64,000 bases of DNA from Hornefia porci. GTDB taxonomy: Bacteria; Bacillota; Clostridia; Peptostreptococcales; Anaerovoracaceae. The stretch is from assembly GCF_001940235.1 (NCBI RefSeq), contig NZ_MJIE01000001.1:2294001-2358000 (forward strand), read 5' to 3'. Both the position numbers and the translations under genes were made by a program. The notes under the pieces are model-generated. The model did not search any database and was not told the origin of the DNA. It saw only the letters and a program-made list of their open reading frames with translations. Shown in pieces: positions 46,772 to 54,610 of the stretch. Numbering within the stretch: the stretch's first letter is position 1; every line of letters starts with the position of its first letter.

Positions 46772-46904
46772 TAAATTATAAAAAAGAAGTTCCGATTTTT
46801 ACCAATAATCTGATCATCGGCGCTGCGAGTGTAAGATATCGGTGCTGCGGATGCAGGATATAAGATGTAAGATGATGTGATAACAGGAGGCGACGGGAGG
46901 CGAT

Positions 46905-47777
46905 ATGGCATACTTCATCAGTGACAGACAGGCCCTGGCATCGGATCGGGAGCGCTCGGCCTATACGCCTTTTGTTCCTGAGATCCGGGGCTGCAAGAGA
47001 ACCGAGGAAATGATCGCCAAGGGACATCCTTTGTACACCGCGCTCTGCAGTATTTCGACGCTGGAGAGCACGTCCAGTGAGATGGTGGTCTATCCGGTTG
47101 TCCCGGACGGCTGCATCAAGATGTTCTTTTATACGAGAAACAAACTGAATTACGCGAAGCTGTGCGGCGTGACAGACAGCCTCCGGAAATTCATCATCTA
47201 TCCGGGAGATCAGATTCTGATCTTCAGTTTTATGCCGGGACACTGTGAATCCTTTGTGAAATGCGACGGCTGCGAGCTGACGAACAAGGCGGTCGACATT
47301 CAGGAGGGAATCCGGAACGGGCAGAGACTGACGGAGATCGCCAAGAGGGAAATCTCCATCGAGTGGAAGGCGCTGCTGATGTCCCGCGTTCTTCGCATGG
47401 AAACGAATGAGCGCGACACGGACTACCTGATTCGTTTCTGCACGGAAGCGATTCTGCGGAACAACGGCAACATTCAGGTGGCAGAGCTGGCGAAAAAGAG
47501 CGGTTTTTCCCAGCGGTACCTGGGGAAGATTTTTGAGCGGTATATCGGCATTCCGCCCAAGACCTACGCGGAGATCATCCGGCTGCAGCGGTCGCTGCGT
47601 ATGATTTTCGATCCGGAGAACAAATCCTCCCTGCTGGAGATCGCCATGGACAACGGATACTTCGATCATGCGCACATGAACCGGGCGTATAACCGCTATC
47701 TGAACTGTTCATCGGGAGCTTTGAGGAAATCAGGGTTCTCAATTATAGATTACAACAAAGTTGAATCGTTGATTTAA
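46905..47777 (+). CDS. AraC-family transcriptional regulator
   Basis: A 290-residue regulator. The N-terminal part (1-175) is a cupin-like sensing domain (VVYPVVPDGCIKMFFYTRN) of the DUF6597 kind. The C-terminal 100 residues hold the two AraC helix-turn-helix motifs: VAELAKKSGFSQRYLGKIF and LLEIAMDNGYFDHAHMNRAY. GGAGG precedes the ATG. The kinase gene follows after 18 bp. It most likely activates its own operon and the divergent transporter operon in response to the substrate. Confidence 0.9.
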   Translation: MAYFISDRQALASDRERSAYTPFVPEIRGCKRTEEMIAKGHPLYTALCSISTLESTSSEMVVYPVVPDGCIKMFFYTRNKLNYAKLCGVTDSLRKFIIYPGDQILIFSFMPGHCESFVKCDGCELTNKAVDIQEGIRNGQRLTEIAKREISIEWKALLMSRVLRMETNERDTDYLIRFCTEAILRNNGNIQVAELAKKSGFSQRYLGKIFERYIGIPPKTYAEIIRLQRSLRMIFDPENKSSLLEIAMDNGYFDHAHMNRAYNRYLNCSSGALRKSGFSIIDYNKVESLI

Positions 47778-47795
47778 CAGGAAGGAGCCAGGAAA

Positions 47796-49292
47796 ATGGC
47801 TGGAAAATATTATCTCGGTCTTGACAGCGGTACGACGGGAACCACGGCTCTTGTCATGGATCAGGACTGGAATGTGGCCGGCAGAGGCTACAAAGAACTC
47901 ACGCAGCGTTATCCGCACCCGGGCTGGGTGGAGCACGATGCGATGGAGATCTGGGACAGCGTGCTGTACGCGGTTTCGGAGGCGTGCAGGAAGGCCGGCA
48001 TCGATGCGACACAGCTTCGCTGCATCGGTATTGACAACCAGGGTGAAACGGTGGTGCTGTGGGACAAGACGACCGGAATACCGGTCTATAACGCGATCGT
48101 GTGGCAGGACAGACGGACCGCCAAATATGCGGATTCCATCACAGAGAAATACGGGAATATGGTGCGGGAGAAGACCGGACTGATGATCGACGCGTATTTC
48201 TCAGCCACAAAGATTCGCTGGATCATCGATAACGTACCGGGCGTCAGGGAAAAGATAAAAGAAAAGAAAATTCTCGCCGGCACGTTGGACACCTGGCTGA
48301 TCTGGAAACTTACCCACGGGCGGGTCTTTGTGACAGATGTGACGACGGCCAGCAGGACGATGCTGATGAACATTCATACCGGCCAGTGGGATCAGGATAT
48401 TCTGGACGCGCTGGACATCGACAGGAGCATGCTGGCGGAGATCTGTGACAGCTCTCATATCTACGGGAAGACAGATCCGCTGGATTTCTTCGGAACGGAG
48501 ATCCCCATTTCCGGATCCGCCGTGGACCAGCAGGCTGCGCTTTTCGGTCAGGCCTGCTACAAGCCGGGTTCCATCAAGTGCACCTACGGCACGGGTTGCT
48601 TCATGCTGATGAATACGGGCGACAAGCCGATTTATTCCAGAAACGGAATTCTGACGACGGTCGCCTGGGGACTGAACGGAAAGATGACCTTTGCGCTGGA
48701 CGGCGGCGTATACGTAACCGGAGCTGCGACACAGTGGCTGCGGGACGGGCTGAAAATCATCGACAGCGCGGACCAGACGGAGGCGATGGCGGTCGCGGCC
48801 GGAAACAACGGCGATGTATATTTTGTTCCCGCATTCTCGGGACTGGCGGCGCCTCACTGGGACTCCTACGCGAGAGGCACGATCATCGGCATCACCGGAG
48901 GCACCACGAGAGAGCAGATCGTCCGGGCGTGTCTGGAAGCCACGGCTTATCAGGTCAAGGACAATCTGGACGTGATGAAGCTGGACGCCAACATTCCGAT
49001 CACTGCGATGCGAGTGGACGGCGGAGCGGTTGCGAACGGGTTCCTGATGCAGTTCCAGGCGGATATTCTGGGAATTCCGGTCGATATTGCGGCGGTGCAT
49101 GATACAACTCCTCTGGGAGCGGCGTATTTGGCTGCACTGGCTATCGGCGATTTCGACGACCTGGATGAGATTCAGGCCAAGTGGAAGCTGGAGCGCAGCT
49201 ACGAGCCGAAGATGAGCGTGGACGAGAGGGAAACTCTTTTGTACAAATGGCACAAGGCCGTGGAGAGATCGAAAAACTGGGCCGAGGATTAA
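47796..49292 (+). CDS. FGGY-family kinase, glycerol-kinase-like, with altered substrate residue
   Basis: A 498-residue kinase close to GlpK over its whole length: LGLDSGTTGTTALVMDQD at the N-terminus, GIDNQGETVVLWDKTTG near residue 80, WQDRRTAKYADSI, DAYFSATKIRWI, the catalytic Asp in GSAVDQQAALFGQ near residue 244, and GTGCFMLMNTGD. In E. coli GlpK glycerol is held by Arg83, Glu84, Trp103, Tyr135 and Asp245. Here the motif is NQGET: Gly replaces the Arg, while Glu, Trp, Tyr and Asp remain. The substrate may be a glycerol-like compound with different substitution at one hydroxyl. The neighbours (AraC regulator 18 bp upstream, class V aminotransferase downstream, APC transporter divergent) suggest an amino-containing substrate (inference). 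Confidence 0.85.
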   Translation: MAGKYYLGLDSGTTGTTALVMDQDWNVAGRGYKELTQRYPHPGWVEHDAMEIWDSVLYAVSEACRKAGIDATQLRCIGIDNQGETVVLWDKTTGIPVYNAIVWQDRRTAKYADSITEKYGNMVREKTGLMIDAYFSATKIRWIIDNVPGVREKIKEKKILAGTLDTWLIWKLTHGRVFVTDVTTASRTMLMNIHTGQWDQDILDALDIDRSMLAEICDSSHIYGKTDPLDFFGTEIPISGSAVDQQAALFGQACYKPGSIKCTYGTGCFMLMNTGDKPIYSRNGILTTVAWGLNGKMTFALDGGVYVTGAATQWLRDGLKIIDSADQTEAMAVAAGNNGDVYFVPAFSGLAAPHWDSYARGTIIGITGGTTREQIVRACLEATAYQVKDNLDVMKLDANIPITAMRVDGGAVANGFLMQFQADILGIPVDIAAVHDTTPLGAAYLAALAIGDFDDLDEIQAKWKLERSYEPKMSVDERETLLYKWHKAVERSKNWAED

Positions 49293-49320
49293 AGCACGGC
49301 TCTGTTGATAAACAGTGTCT

Positions 49321-49353
49321 GCTCATTAAGCTCCGTCGGACTTAACGGGCACG
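49321..49353 (+). repeat. Dispersed motif, copy B
   Basis: GCTCATTAAGCTCCGTCGG then ACTTAACGGGC, similar to 34128-34160. Here TTAAG-C-TCCG-T-CGGA-CTTAA makes a nearly perfect hairpin between the kinase and aminotransferase genes. Confidence 0.55.
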
Positions 49354-49406
49354 CATTAAATATTACAACGACGACAAAGGTTTACAGCTTTTATGGAGGG
49401 TAAAAA

Positions 49407-50492
49407 ATGAGTAAGCAAATGCTGTTCAGTCCTGGCCCTGTTATGACCAGAGATAATGTGAGAGCATCCCTGATGCATTATGACATCTGTCATCGCAGCA
49501 AGGAGTTCGAGGCGATGTACGCCGGTCTGCAGCAGAAGATCCTGAAGATTTTCAACGCAGACGACACCTATAAGGCAGTGGTCGTATCCGGTTCCGGAAC
49601 CGCCGCGAATGAGACGGTGCTGTCCTCGATTTTCAACGACGGGGATAAAGCCCTGCTGATCCGCAACGGAGAATTCGGAAACAGACTGAAGCAGATCCTG
49701 GATCAGTACAGGATCCCTTATGTGGACTGTGCCTTCGACTGGGGCAAGCCGGTGGATGTCGATGCGGTAGAAAAGGCGCTGGCGGAAAACCCGGACGTGA
49801 AGGTCATCTGCATGGTCTTCCACGAAACCTCCTCCGGCATGATCAACCCGGTTCCGGAAATCGGCAGACTGGCGGACAAATACGGCAAGATGTATTCCGT
49901 TGACTGTGTATCCGCAGCGGCGGGACAGAATATCGACGTGGCGGAAAATCACATTACATTCGCGACCTCCGTCGGCGGAAAATGCGTCGGAGCCTATCCG
50001 GGAAGCGCTTACGTCTGCTTTAAGGAGGACGTCGCGAAGACGCTGACTCCGGAGATGGGTAAGAATGTCTACCTGAATCTGGCGAGACATTATCAGAAGG
50101 CGGCGGACTGCAATCAGACGCCGAATACGCCGAATGTCACTCTGTTCTGGGCGCTGGACAAGGCGATGGAGAACATCCTGACCGAGGGTCTGGACAAGCA
50201 GATTGCCAGATACCGTGAGTGTGCCGGAATCCTGAGGAAGGGCATGAAGGATCTGGGACTGCGCATGCTGCTGCCTGAGGAGCAGATGTCTAACACTGTG
50301 ACCTCCGTGTTCCTGCCCGAGGGCAAGGATCTGGAGTCGTTCCTGGCGGCGATGGAGGCCGACGGCTATACCGTTTACGCCGGCAAGGGCGTGTTCTATG
50401 AGCAGAACATGTTCCAGGTGGCGAACATGGGCGAGATTTATCCGGAGGACTGCAAGAAGTTCCTGGAGGTTCTGGCGAAGAACATCAAATAA
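49407..50492 (+). CDS. Class V aminotransferase (PhnW/AGXT-like)
   Basis: A 361-residue PLP enzyme. It opens MLFSPGPVMTRDNVRASLMH with the HRSKEF motif near residue 30, then VSGSGTAANETVLSSIF, VFHETSSGMINPV and DCVSAAAG, with the PLP lysine in ATSVGGKCVGAYPG (near residue 194). The family includes 2-aminoethylphosphonate, serine, alanine and ureidoglycine transaminases that use pyruvate or glyoxylate. No phosphonate gene (phnX, phnA) is nearby, so PhnW is not assured. It follows the FGGY kinase after 114 bp on the same strand with GGAGGG before the ATG. It may act on the kinase's substrate or product. Assignment of substrate is open. Confidence 0.85.
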   Translation: MSKQMLFSPGPVMTRDNVRASLMHYDICHRSKEFEAMYAGLQQKILKIFNADDTYKAVVVSGSGTAANETVLSSIFNDGDKALLIRNGEFGNRLKQILDQYRIPYVDCAFDWGKPVDVDAVEKALAENPDVKVICMVFHETSSGMINPVPEIGRLADKYGKMYSVDCVSAAAGQNIDVAENHITFATSVGGKCVGAYPGSAYVCFKEDVAKTLTPEMGKNVYLNLARHYQKAADCNQTPNTPNVTLFWALDKAMENILTEGLDKQIARYRECAGILRKGMKDLGLRMLLPEEQMSNTVTSVFLPEGKDLESFLAAMEADGYTVYAGKGVFYEQNMFQVANMGEIYPEDCKKFLEVLAKNIK

Positions 50493-50554
50493 TCAAACAG
50501 ATTAAAACAGATTTAATCAGACCATACATATAATGCCTTTGAACGGCGTGTCGC

Positions 50555-50584
50555 TTTACCGCGGCACGTCGTTCGTGCTATAAT
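50555..50584 (+). promoter_or_regulatory. Promoter placed directly at the DUF3267 gene start
   Basis: TTTACC (50555-50560), 18-bp spacer, TATAAT (50579-50584) with TGC extension. The ATG at 50591 is 6 nt after the minus-10, the same spacing as at 22260-22272. Confidence 0.5.
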
Positions 50585-50590
50585 GGGCCC

Positions 50591-51202
50591 ATGAGATTAC
50601 ATTACAAAGGACAATTCAGCGGCGACCTGCGGTCGCTGCCGCGCGGGGAGCGGCGGCCGGGTGCGGTACCCTTCCGGGAGCCGGAGTCGATGGGCGAGCT
50701 GGCGAAGCTTACCTCCGTTATCGCGGTGGTCTGTTTCGTTCCGCTGTTTCTGCTGTATGAATGGCTGGGACATGTACCGCCGTTTTTCGCAGCCTGCTTC
50801 GGCGTGCTTCTCTCCTTCGCGGCGGCGCTGCCGCATGAGCTGCTGCACGCGGTCTGCTTCCGGGAGGACGTTTATTTGTACCACAACCTGAAACAGGGCA
50901 TGCTTTTCGTGGTCGGACCGGAAACCATGAGCCGGAGCCGGTTTATCCTGATGTCGCTTCTGCCTAACCTGGCGTTCGGAATTCTGCCGTTCGCGGTTTT
51001 CCTGCTGGATCACGAGATGACGGTTCTGGGCGCGATGGGAATGACGGCGGTTCCGATGGGCGCGGGGGACTATCTGAACGTCTGGCACGCGGTGCGTCAG
51101 ATGCCGAGAGGAGCCCGGACGTACCTGGACGGATTCCATTCCTGGTGGTACATGCCGGCAGAGGGTCCGACTGATGAAAATGGGAACAATAGAACGCTGT
51201 AA
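50591..51202 (+). CDS. DUF3267-type membrane metalloprotease-like protein
   Basis: A 203-residue membrane protein. It has the zinc-protease motif HELLH in AALPHELLHAVCF near residue 80, set in a hydrophobic helix as in intramembrane M50-like proteins. About four helices are visible (about 38-60, 62-85, 115-135 and 140-160). A downstream GAGDYLNVW may provide the third metal ligand (Asp). The family is widespread in Firmicutes with unknown substrate. The gene has its own promoter abutting the ATG and lacks a clear ribosome site. An imperfect hairpin CGTTCG...CGAACG follows the stop. Confidence 0.75.
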   Translation: MRLHYKGQFSGDLRSLPRGERRPGAVPFREPESMGELAKLTSVIAVVCFVPLFLLYEWLGHVPPFFAACFGVLLSFAAALPHELLHAVCFREDVYLYHNLKQGMLFVVGPETMSRSRFILMSLLPNLAFGILPFAVFLLDHEMTVLGAMGMTAVPMGAGDYLNVWHAVRQMPRGARTYLDGFHSWWYMPAEGPTDENGNNRTL

Positions 51203-51393
51203 AAATATTACGTTCGCATATAAACGAACGATACCGCCGGAGACATTCGATTTTTTTCTTTTATGAGCAGGCTTCCGGAGGCGTTCCGGTCACCCTGTGA
51301 TATAATGACTGTGTATTTTTTGACTGCACAAATCAGAGTCGGAAACGAGTATTAACCACAGATATATTGTAGTAGACAGAAAGGAAGTAAACT

Positions 51394-52803
51394 ATGGGCG
51401 GTTTCTTTGGAGTGGCTTCTAAGACGAGCTGTACCAATGATTTGTTTTTCGGGATCGATTATCATTCTCATCTGGGCACGCGCCGGGGCGGCATGGCCGT
51501 ATACGGAGAAGACGGATTTCACAGGTCCATTCACAATATAGAAAATTCTCCGTTCCGGACCAAGTTCGACGGAGATCTGGATGAGCTGGAGGGGAGAATG
51601 GGAATCGGATGCATTTCGGACATGGATCCGCAGCCGCTTCTGATCCGGTCTCACCACGGGAGCTACGCCCTGACCACGGTGGGAAAAATCAATAACGTGG
51701 AAGAACTGGTGAATCGGGCCTATGAGCGGGGGAATTCCCACTTCATGGAAATGAGCGGCGGCAAGGTCAACGATACAGAGCTTGTCGGCGTAATTCTGGA
51801 TCAGGCCGGAAACCTCGTGGATGGACTTCGTCTGGTGCAGGAATCGGTAGACGGTTCCATGTCGATTCTTCTGATGACGCCCGCCGGAATATACTGCATG
51901 AGAGACCGCCTGGGAAGAACACCGGTGGTGATCGGCAGAAAAGACGGTGCGTTCTGTGCATCCTTTGAAAGCTCCGCATACATCAACCTCGGCTATGAGG
52001 ATTACTATGAGCTGGGTCCCGGTGAAATTGTCCATATGACCTGCGAAGGAATTGAAACACTGAGTCCGGCCGGAGAGGAAATGAAAATCTGCACCTTCCT
52101 GTGGGTGTATTACGGATATCCGACTGCCGCCTATGAGGGTGTCAATGTGGAGGCTATGCGGTACCGGTGCGGGAGCATGCTGGCGAAACGGGACGATGTG
52201 GACGCGGATATCGTCGCGGGTGTGCCGGACAGCGGCATCGCCCATGCTATCGGGTATGCAAATGAATCCGGGATTCCTTACGCCCGTCCGTTTATCAAGT
52301 ATACGCCGACCTGGCCGCGATCCTTCATGCCGACCCGGCAGAGTCAGAGAGACCTTATCGCGCATATGAAGTTGATTCCGGTCCAGTCGCTGATTCACGA
52401 CCGTTCCCTGCTGCTCATCGATGATTCCATCGTCCGCGGCACGCAGCTGGGACAGACCGTGCAGTACCTGTATCAGAAGGGAGCGAAGGCGGTGCACATC
52501 CGTCCGGCGTGTCCCCCGCTGATGTACGGCTGCAGATATCTGAATTTCTCCCGGTCCAGATCAGAGTATGATTACATCACCCGCCGGATTATCCGGGAGA
52601 GAGAAGGCGAGGACGTGAAACCTGAGGTTCTGGCGGATTATGCGGATCCCGACAGCACGAACTACTGCGAGATGCTGGAGGAAATTCGTAAACAGCTTGG
52701 CTTTACGTCCTTGGCGTACCAGCGCCTGGACGATCTGATCGAGTCCACCGGCATCGAACCCTGCAAGCTGTGCACCTACTGCTGGAACGGCGCGGAGGAC
52801 TGA
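51394..52803 (+). CDS. PurF-like amidophosphoribosyltransferase without N-terminal nucleophile cysteine
   Basis: A 469-residue protein with an Ntn-glutaminase-like half and a phosphoribosyltransferase half. In PurF the second residue is the catalytic Cys (M-C-G-I); here the N-terminus is MGGFFGVASKTSCTND, with Gly in its place. Other glutaminase elements (DYHSHLGTRRGGMAVY, a GKINN strand) and the PRPP loop LLLIDDSIVRGTQLG are kept. The FeS-ligand pair of clostridial/bacillar PurF is visible in CKLCTYCW near the C-terminus. It may use free ammonia, act as a regulator, or perform a different PRPP-dependent reaction. It stands outside any pur cluster, after a TATAAT at 51301. The tail lies in a 35-bp tandem repeat. 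Confidence 0.8.
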   Translation: MGGFFGVASKTSCTNDLFFGIDYHSHLGTRRGGMAVYGEDGFHRSIHNIENSPFRTKFDGDLDELEGRMGIGCISDMDPQPLLIRSHHGSYALTTVGKINNVEELVNRAYERGNSHFMEMSGGKVNDTELVGVILDQAGNLVDGLRLVQESVDGSMSILLMTPAGIYCMRDRLGRTPVVIGRKDGAFCASFESSAYINLGYEDYYELGPGEIVHMTCEGIETLSPAGEEMKICTFLWVYYGYPTAAYEGVNVEAMRYRCGSMLAKRDDVDADIVAGVPDSGIAHAIGYANESGIPYARPFIKYTPTWPRSFMPTRQSQRDLIAHMKLIPVQSLIHDRSLLLIDDSIVRGTQLGQTVQYLYQKGAKAVHIRPACPPLMYGCRYLNFSRSRSEYDYITRRIIREREGEDVKPEVLADYADPDSTNYCEMLEEIRKQLGFTSLAYQRLDDLIESTGIEPCKLCTYCWNGAED

Positions 52804-52885
52804 CACATCGAGCGGCGTTCTACGGCGCGGAAGGCTGACACGTCGAGCGGCATTCTACGGCGCGGAGGCCTGACACGTTGAGTGG
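52787..52885 (+). repeat. 35-bp tandem repeat starting inside the PurF-like gene
   Basis: ACGGCGCGGAGGACTGACAC at 52787, with related copies at 52822 and 52857 (period 35 bp, two full and one partial). The first copy contains the last five codons and the stop of the gene; the later copies repeat that tail in the spacer. Confidence 0.85.
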
Positions 52886-52921
52886 CGAGCCGGAGGCGAA
52901 GGCAGAGAGAGGTAATACAAA

Positions 52922-54610
52922 ATGAAACAGAACGTGAAAGACATAACTGTGGTCATCGGGCATAAGAATCCGGACACAGATTCCATCTGCTCCGCAATCT
53001 GCTACGCGGAGCTGAAGCACCGGATCGACGGCAGAGAATATATCCCCGCGCGGGCGGGCGAGGTCAACAATGAAACAGCCTTTGTGCTGGATTACTTCGA
53101 CGTAAAAGCCCCGAGGATCATCACCAACATCACCACACAGGTCAGAGATATCGAAATCCGGGACACCCCGGGGGTGAACAGGACTTTGTCGATTAAAAGA
53201 GCCTGGCAGATGATGCAGGAACGGGACGTGGTGACGCTTCCCATCGTTGACGGCGAGGGAGAGATGGAAGGTCTGATTACGGTCTCGGACATCGCTCACA
53301 ACATCATGGATGTGTACGACAACCGGATTCTCTCGCGGGCGCACACTTTGTACTCCAATATCCTCGACACCATCGACGGCGAGATGATCCTGGGAGATCC
53401 CTCGGTCGTTCTGGACGAGGGAAAGGTGCTGATCGCCGCGGCGAATCCGGATCTGATGGAAAACTATATTGAGAAAAACGACATCGTCATCGTGGGAAAC
53501 CGTTATGAATCCCAGCTCTGCGCCATCGAGATGGAAGCGCGGTGCATCATCGTCTGCGAGGGCTCGCCGGTATCCAAGACCATCCGGAAAATGGCTCAGG
53601 CACGAGAGTGCTACATCATCAGCACGCCCTACGACGCGTTCACGGTATCCAGCCTGATCAATCAGAGCATTTCCATCGGGTATTTCATGAAGGACGCCAA
53701 GAAACTGACCATGTTCGACGACACAGATTATATCGACGAGGTCAGCGATGTCATGAAGAACAAAAGATACCGGGATTTTCCGATCATCGGCGGAGACGGG
53801 AAATACATCGGCATGATTTCCCGGCGTAACCTGCTGGGCGCTCAGGGCAAGAAGGTTATTCTGGTGGATCACAATGAGCGGAATCAGTGTGTCAGCGGCA
53901 TTGAGTACGCCGATATTCAGGAAATTATCGACCACCACAGGATCGGAGCGCTGGAAACCATCTCGCCGGTTTTTTTCCTGAACCGGCCGGTGGGGTGCAC
54001 TGCGACGATTATTTATCAGCAGTACAAGCAGTACGGCTTTGATTTCGACCGGAAAACGGCAGGACTGCTCTGCAGCGCGATTCTTTCGGATACGCTGATG
54101 TTCCGTTCGCCCACCTGCACCGAGATAGATGAGGCGGCGGTCCGGGAGCTGGCTCCGATTGCGGGAATCAATGTGGAGGAGTATGCGGATCAGATGTTCT
54201 CGGCGGCCGGCGATCTGGAGGGAAAGTCCATCGACGAGATTTTCTATCAGGACTTCAAGCGGTTCAATGCCGGAAACGTGAATTTCGGCGTCGGCCAGGT
54301 TGTGTCCATGAACCGGAACGAGCTGCTGGGGCTGAAGGAGCGCCTGCTGCCGTTCATGGAACAGGCGCGGGAGGATCTGAAGCTGGATATCATCTATTTC
54401 ATGCTGACGAACGTGCTCTCCGAGGCGTCCAGCATCATCAGCGCGGGCGAAGGCGCATCTGAGCTGATATATGATGCGTTCCGGGGCAGTGCGGTCAGCG
54501 CGGTCCCGCATCCGGAGGACCCGGAGCTGATTCACCTCATCGGAGTCATGTCGAGAAAGAAGCAGCTGGTTCCCAGAATCATCACTGCTCTGCAGGATCG
54601 GAAATCGTAG
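52922..54610 (+). CDS. Family II inorganic pyrophosphatase with CBS/DRTGG regulatory insert
   Basis: A 562-residue manganese-dependent pyrophosphatase. The DHH phosphoesterase core is split: motif GHKNPDTDSICSA at the N-terminus, then an insert with two CBS domains (about 70-125 and 250-305) flanking a DRTGG-like domain, then VDHNERNQ and the DHH motif in EIIDHHRIG (near residue 345). The C-terminal DHHA2 domain ends in MSRKKQLVPRI, the substrate-binding SRKKQ signature. In characterised relatives the insert binds adenine nucleotides and tunes activity. Its stop overlaps the convergent glycerate kinase gene by 29 bp. Confidence 0.93.
   Translation: MKQNVKDITVVIGHKNPDTDSICSAICYAELKHRIDGREYIPARAGEVNNETAFVLDYFDVKAPRIITNITTQVRDIEIRDTPGVNRTLSIKRAWQMMQERDVVTLPIVDGEGEMEGLITVSDIAHNIMDVYDNRILSRAHTLYSNILDTIDGEMILGDPSVVLDEGKVLIAAANPDLMENYIEKNDIVIVGNRYESQLCAIEMEARCIIVCEGSPVSKTIRKMAQARECYIISTPYDAFTVSSLINQSISIGYFMKDAKKLTMFDDTDYIDEVSDVMKNKRYRDFPIIGGDGKYIGMISRRNLLGAQGKKVILVDHNERNQCVSGIEYADIQEIIDHHRIGALETISPVFFLNRPVGCTATIIYQQYKQYGFDFDRKTAGLLCSAILSDTLMFRSPTCTEIDEAAVRELAPIAGINVEEYADQMFSAAGDLEGKSIDEIFYQDFKRFNAGNVNFGVGQVVSMNRNELLGLKERLLPFMEQAREDLKLDIIYFMLTNVLSEASSIISAGEGASELIYDAFRGSAVSAVPHPEDPELIHLIGVMSRKKQLVPRIITALQDRKS

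Larger units (their letters stand above)
46561..46904. other. Divergent regulatory region APC operon / araC
   Basis: A 344-bp region carrying, on plus, a consensus promoter (46743-46771). It also has an 11-bp tandem repeat (46670-46691), a hairpin AATCCCC-GCAGTATGT-GGGGATT (46625-46647), and an imperfect duplication of about 22-25 bp (ATCGGCGCTGCGAGTGTAAG against ATCGGTGCTGCGGATGCAGG, 46815-46863) in the araC leader. An AT-rich stretch with TATAAT on the minus strand (46696-46691) may be the APC operon promoter. Confidence 0.55.

Noticed and set aside
49407..50492. Naming the aminotransferase PhnW
   Set aside because: The N-terminal motifs are PhnW-like, but no phosphonatase or phosphonate transport gene is present and the neighbouring kinase points elsewhere.
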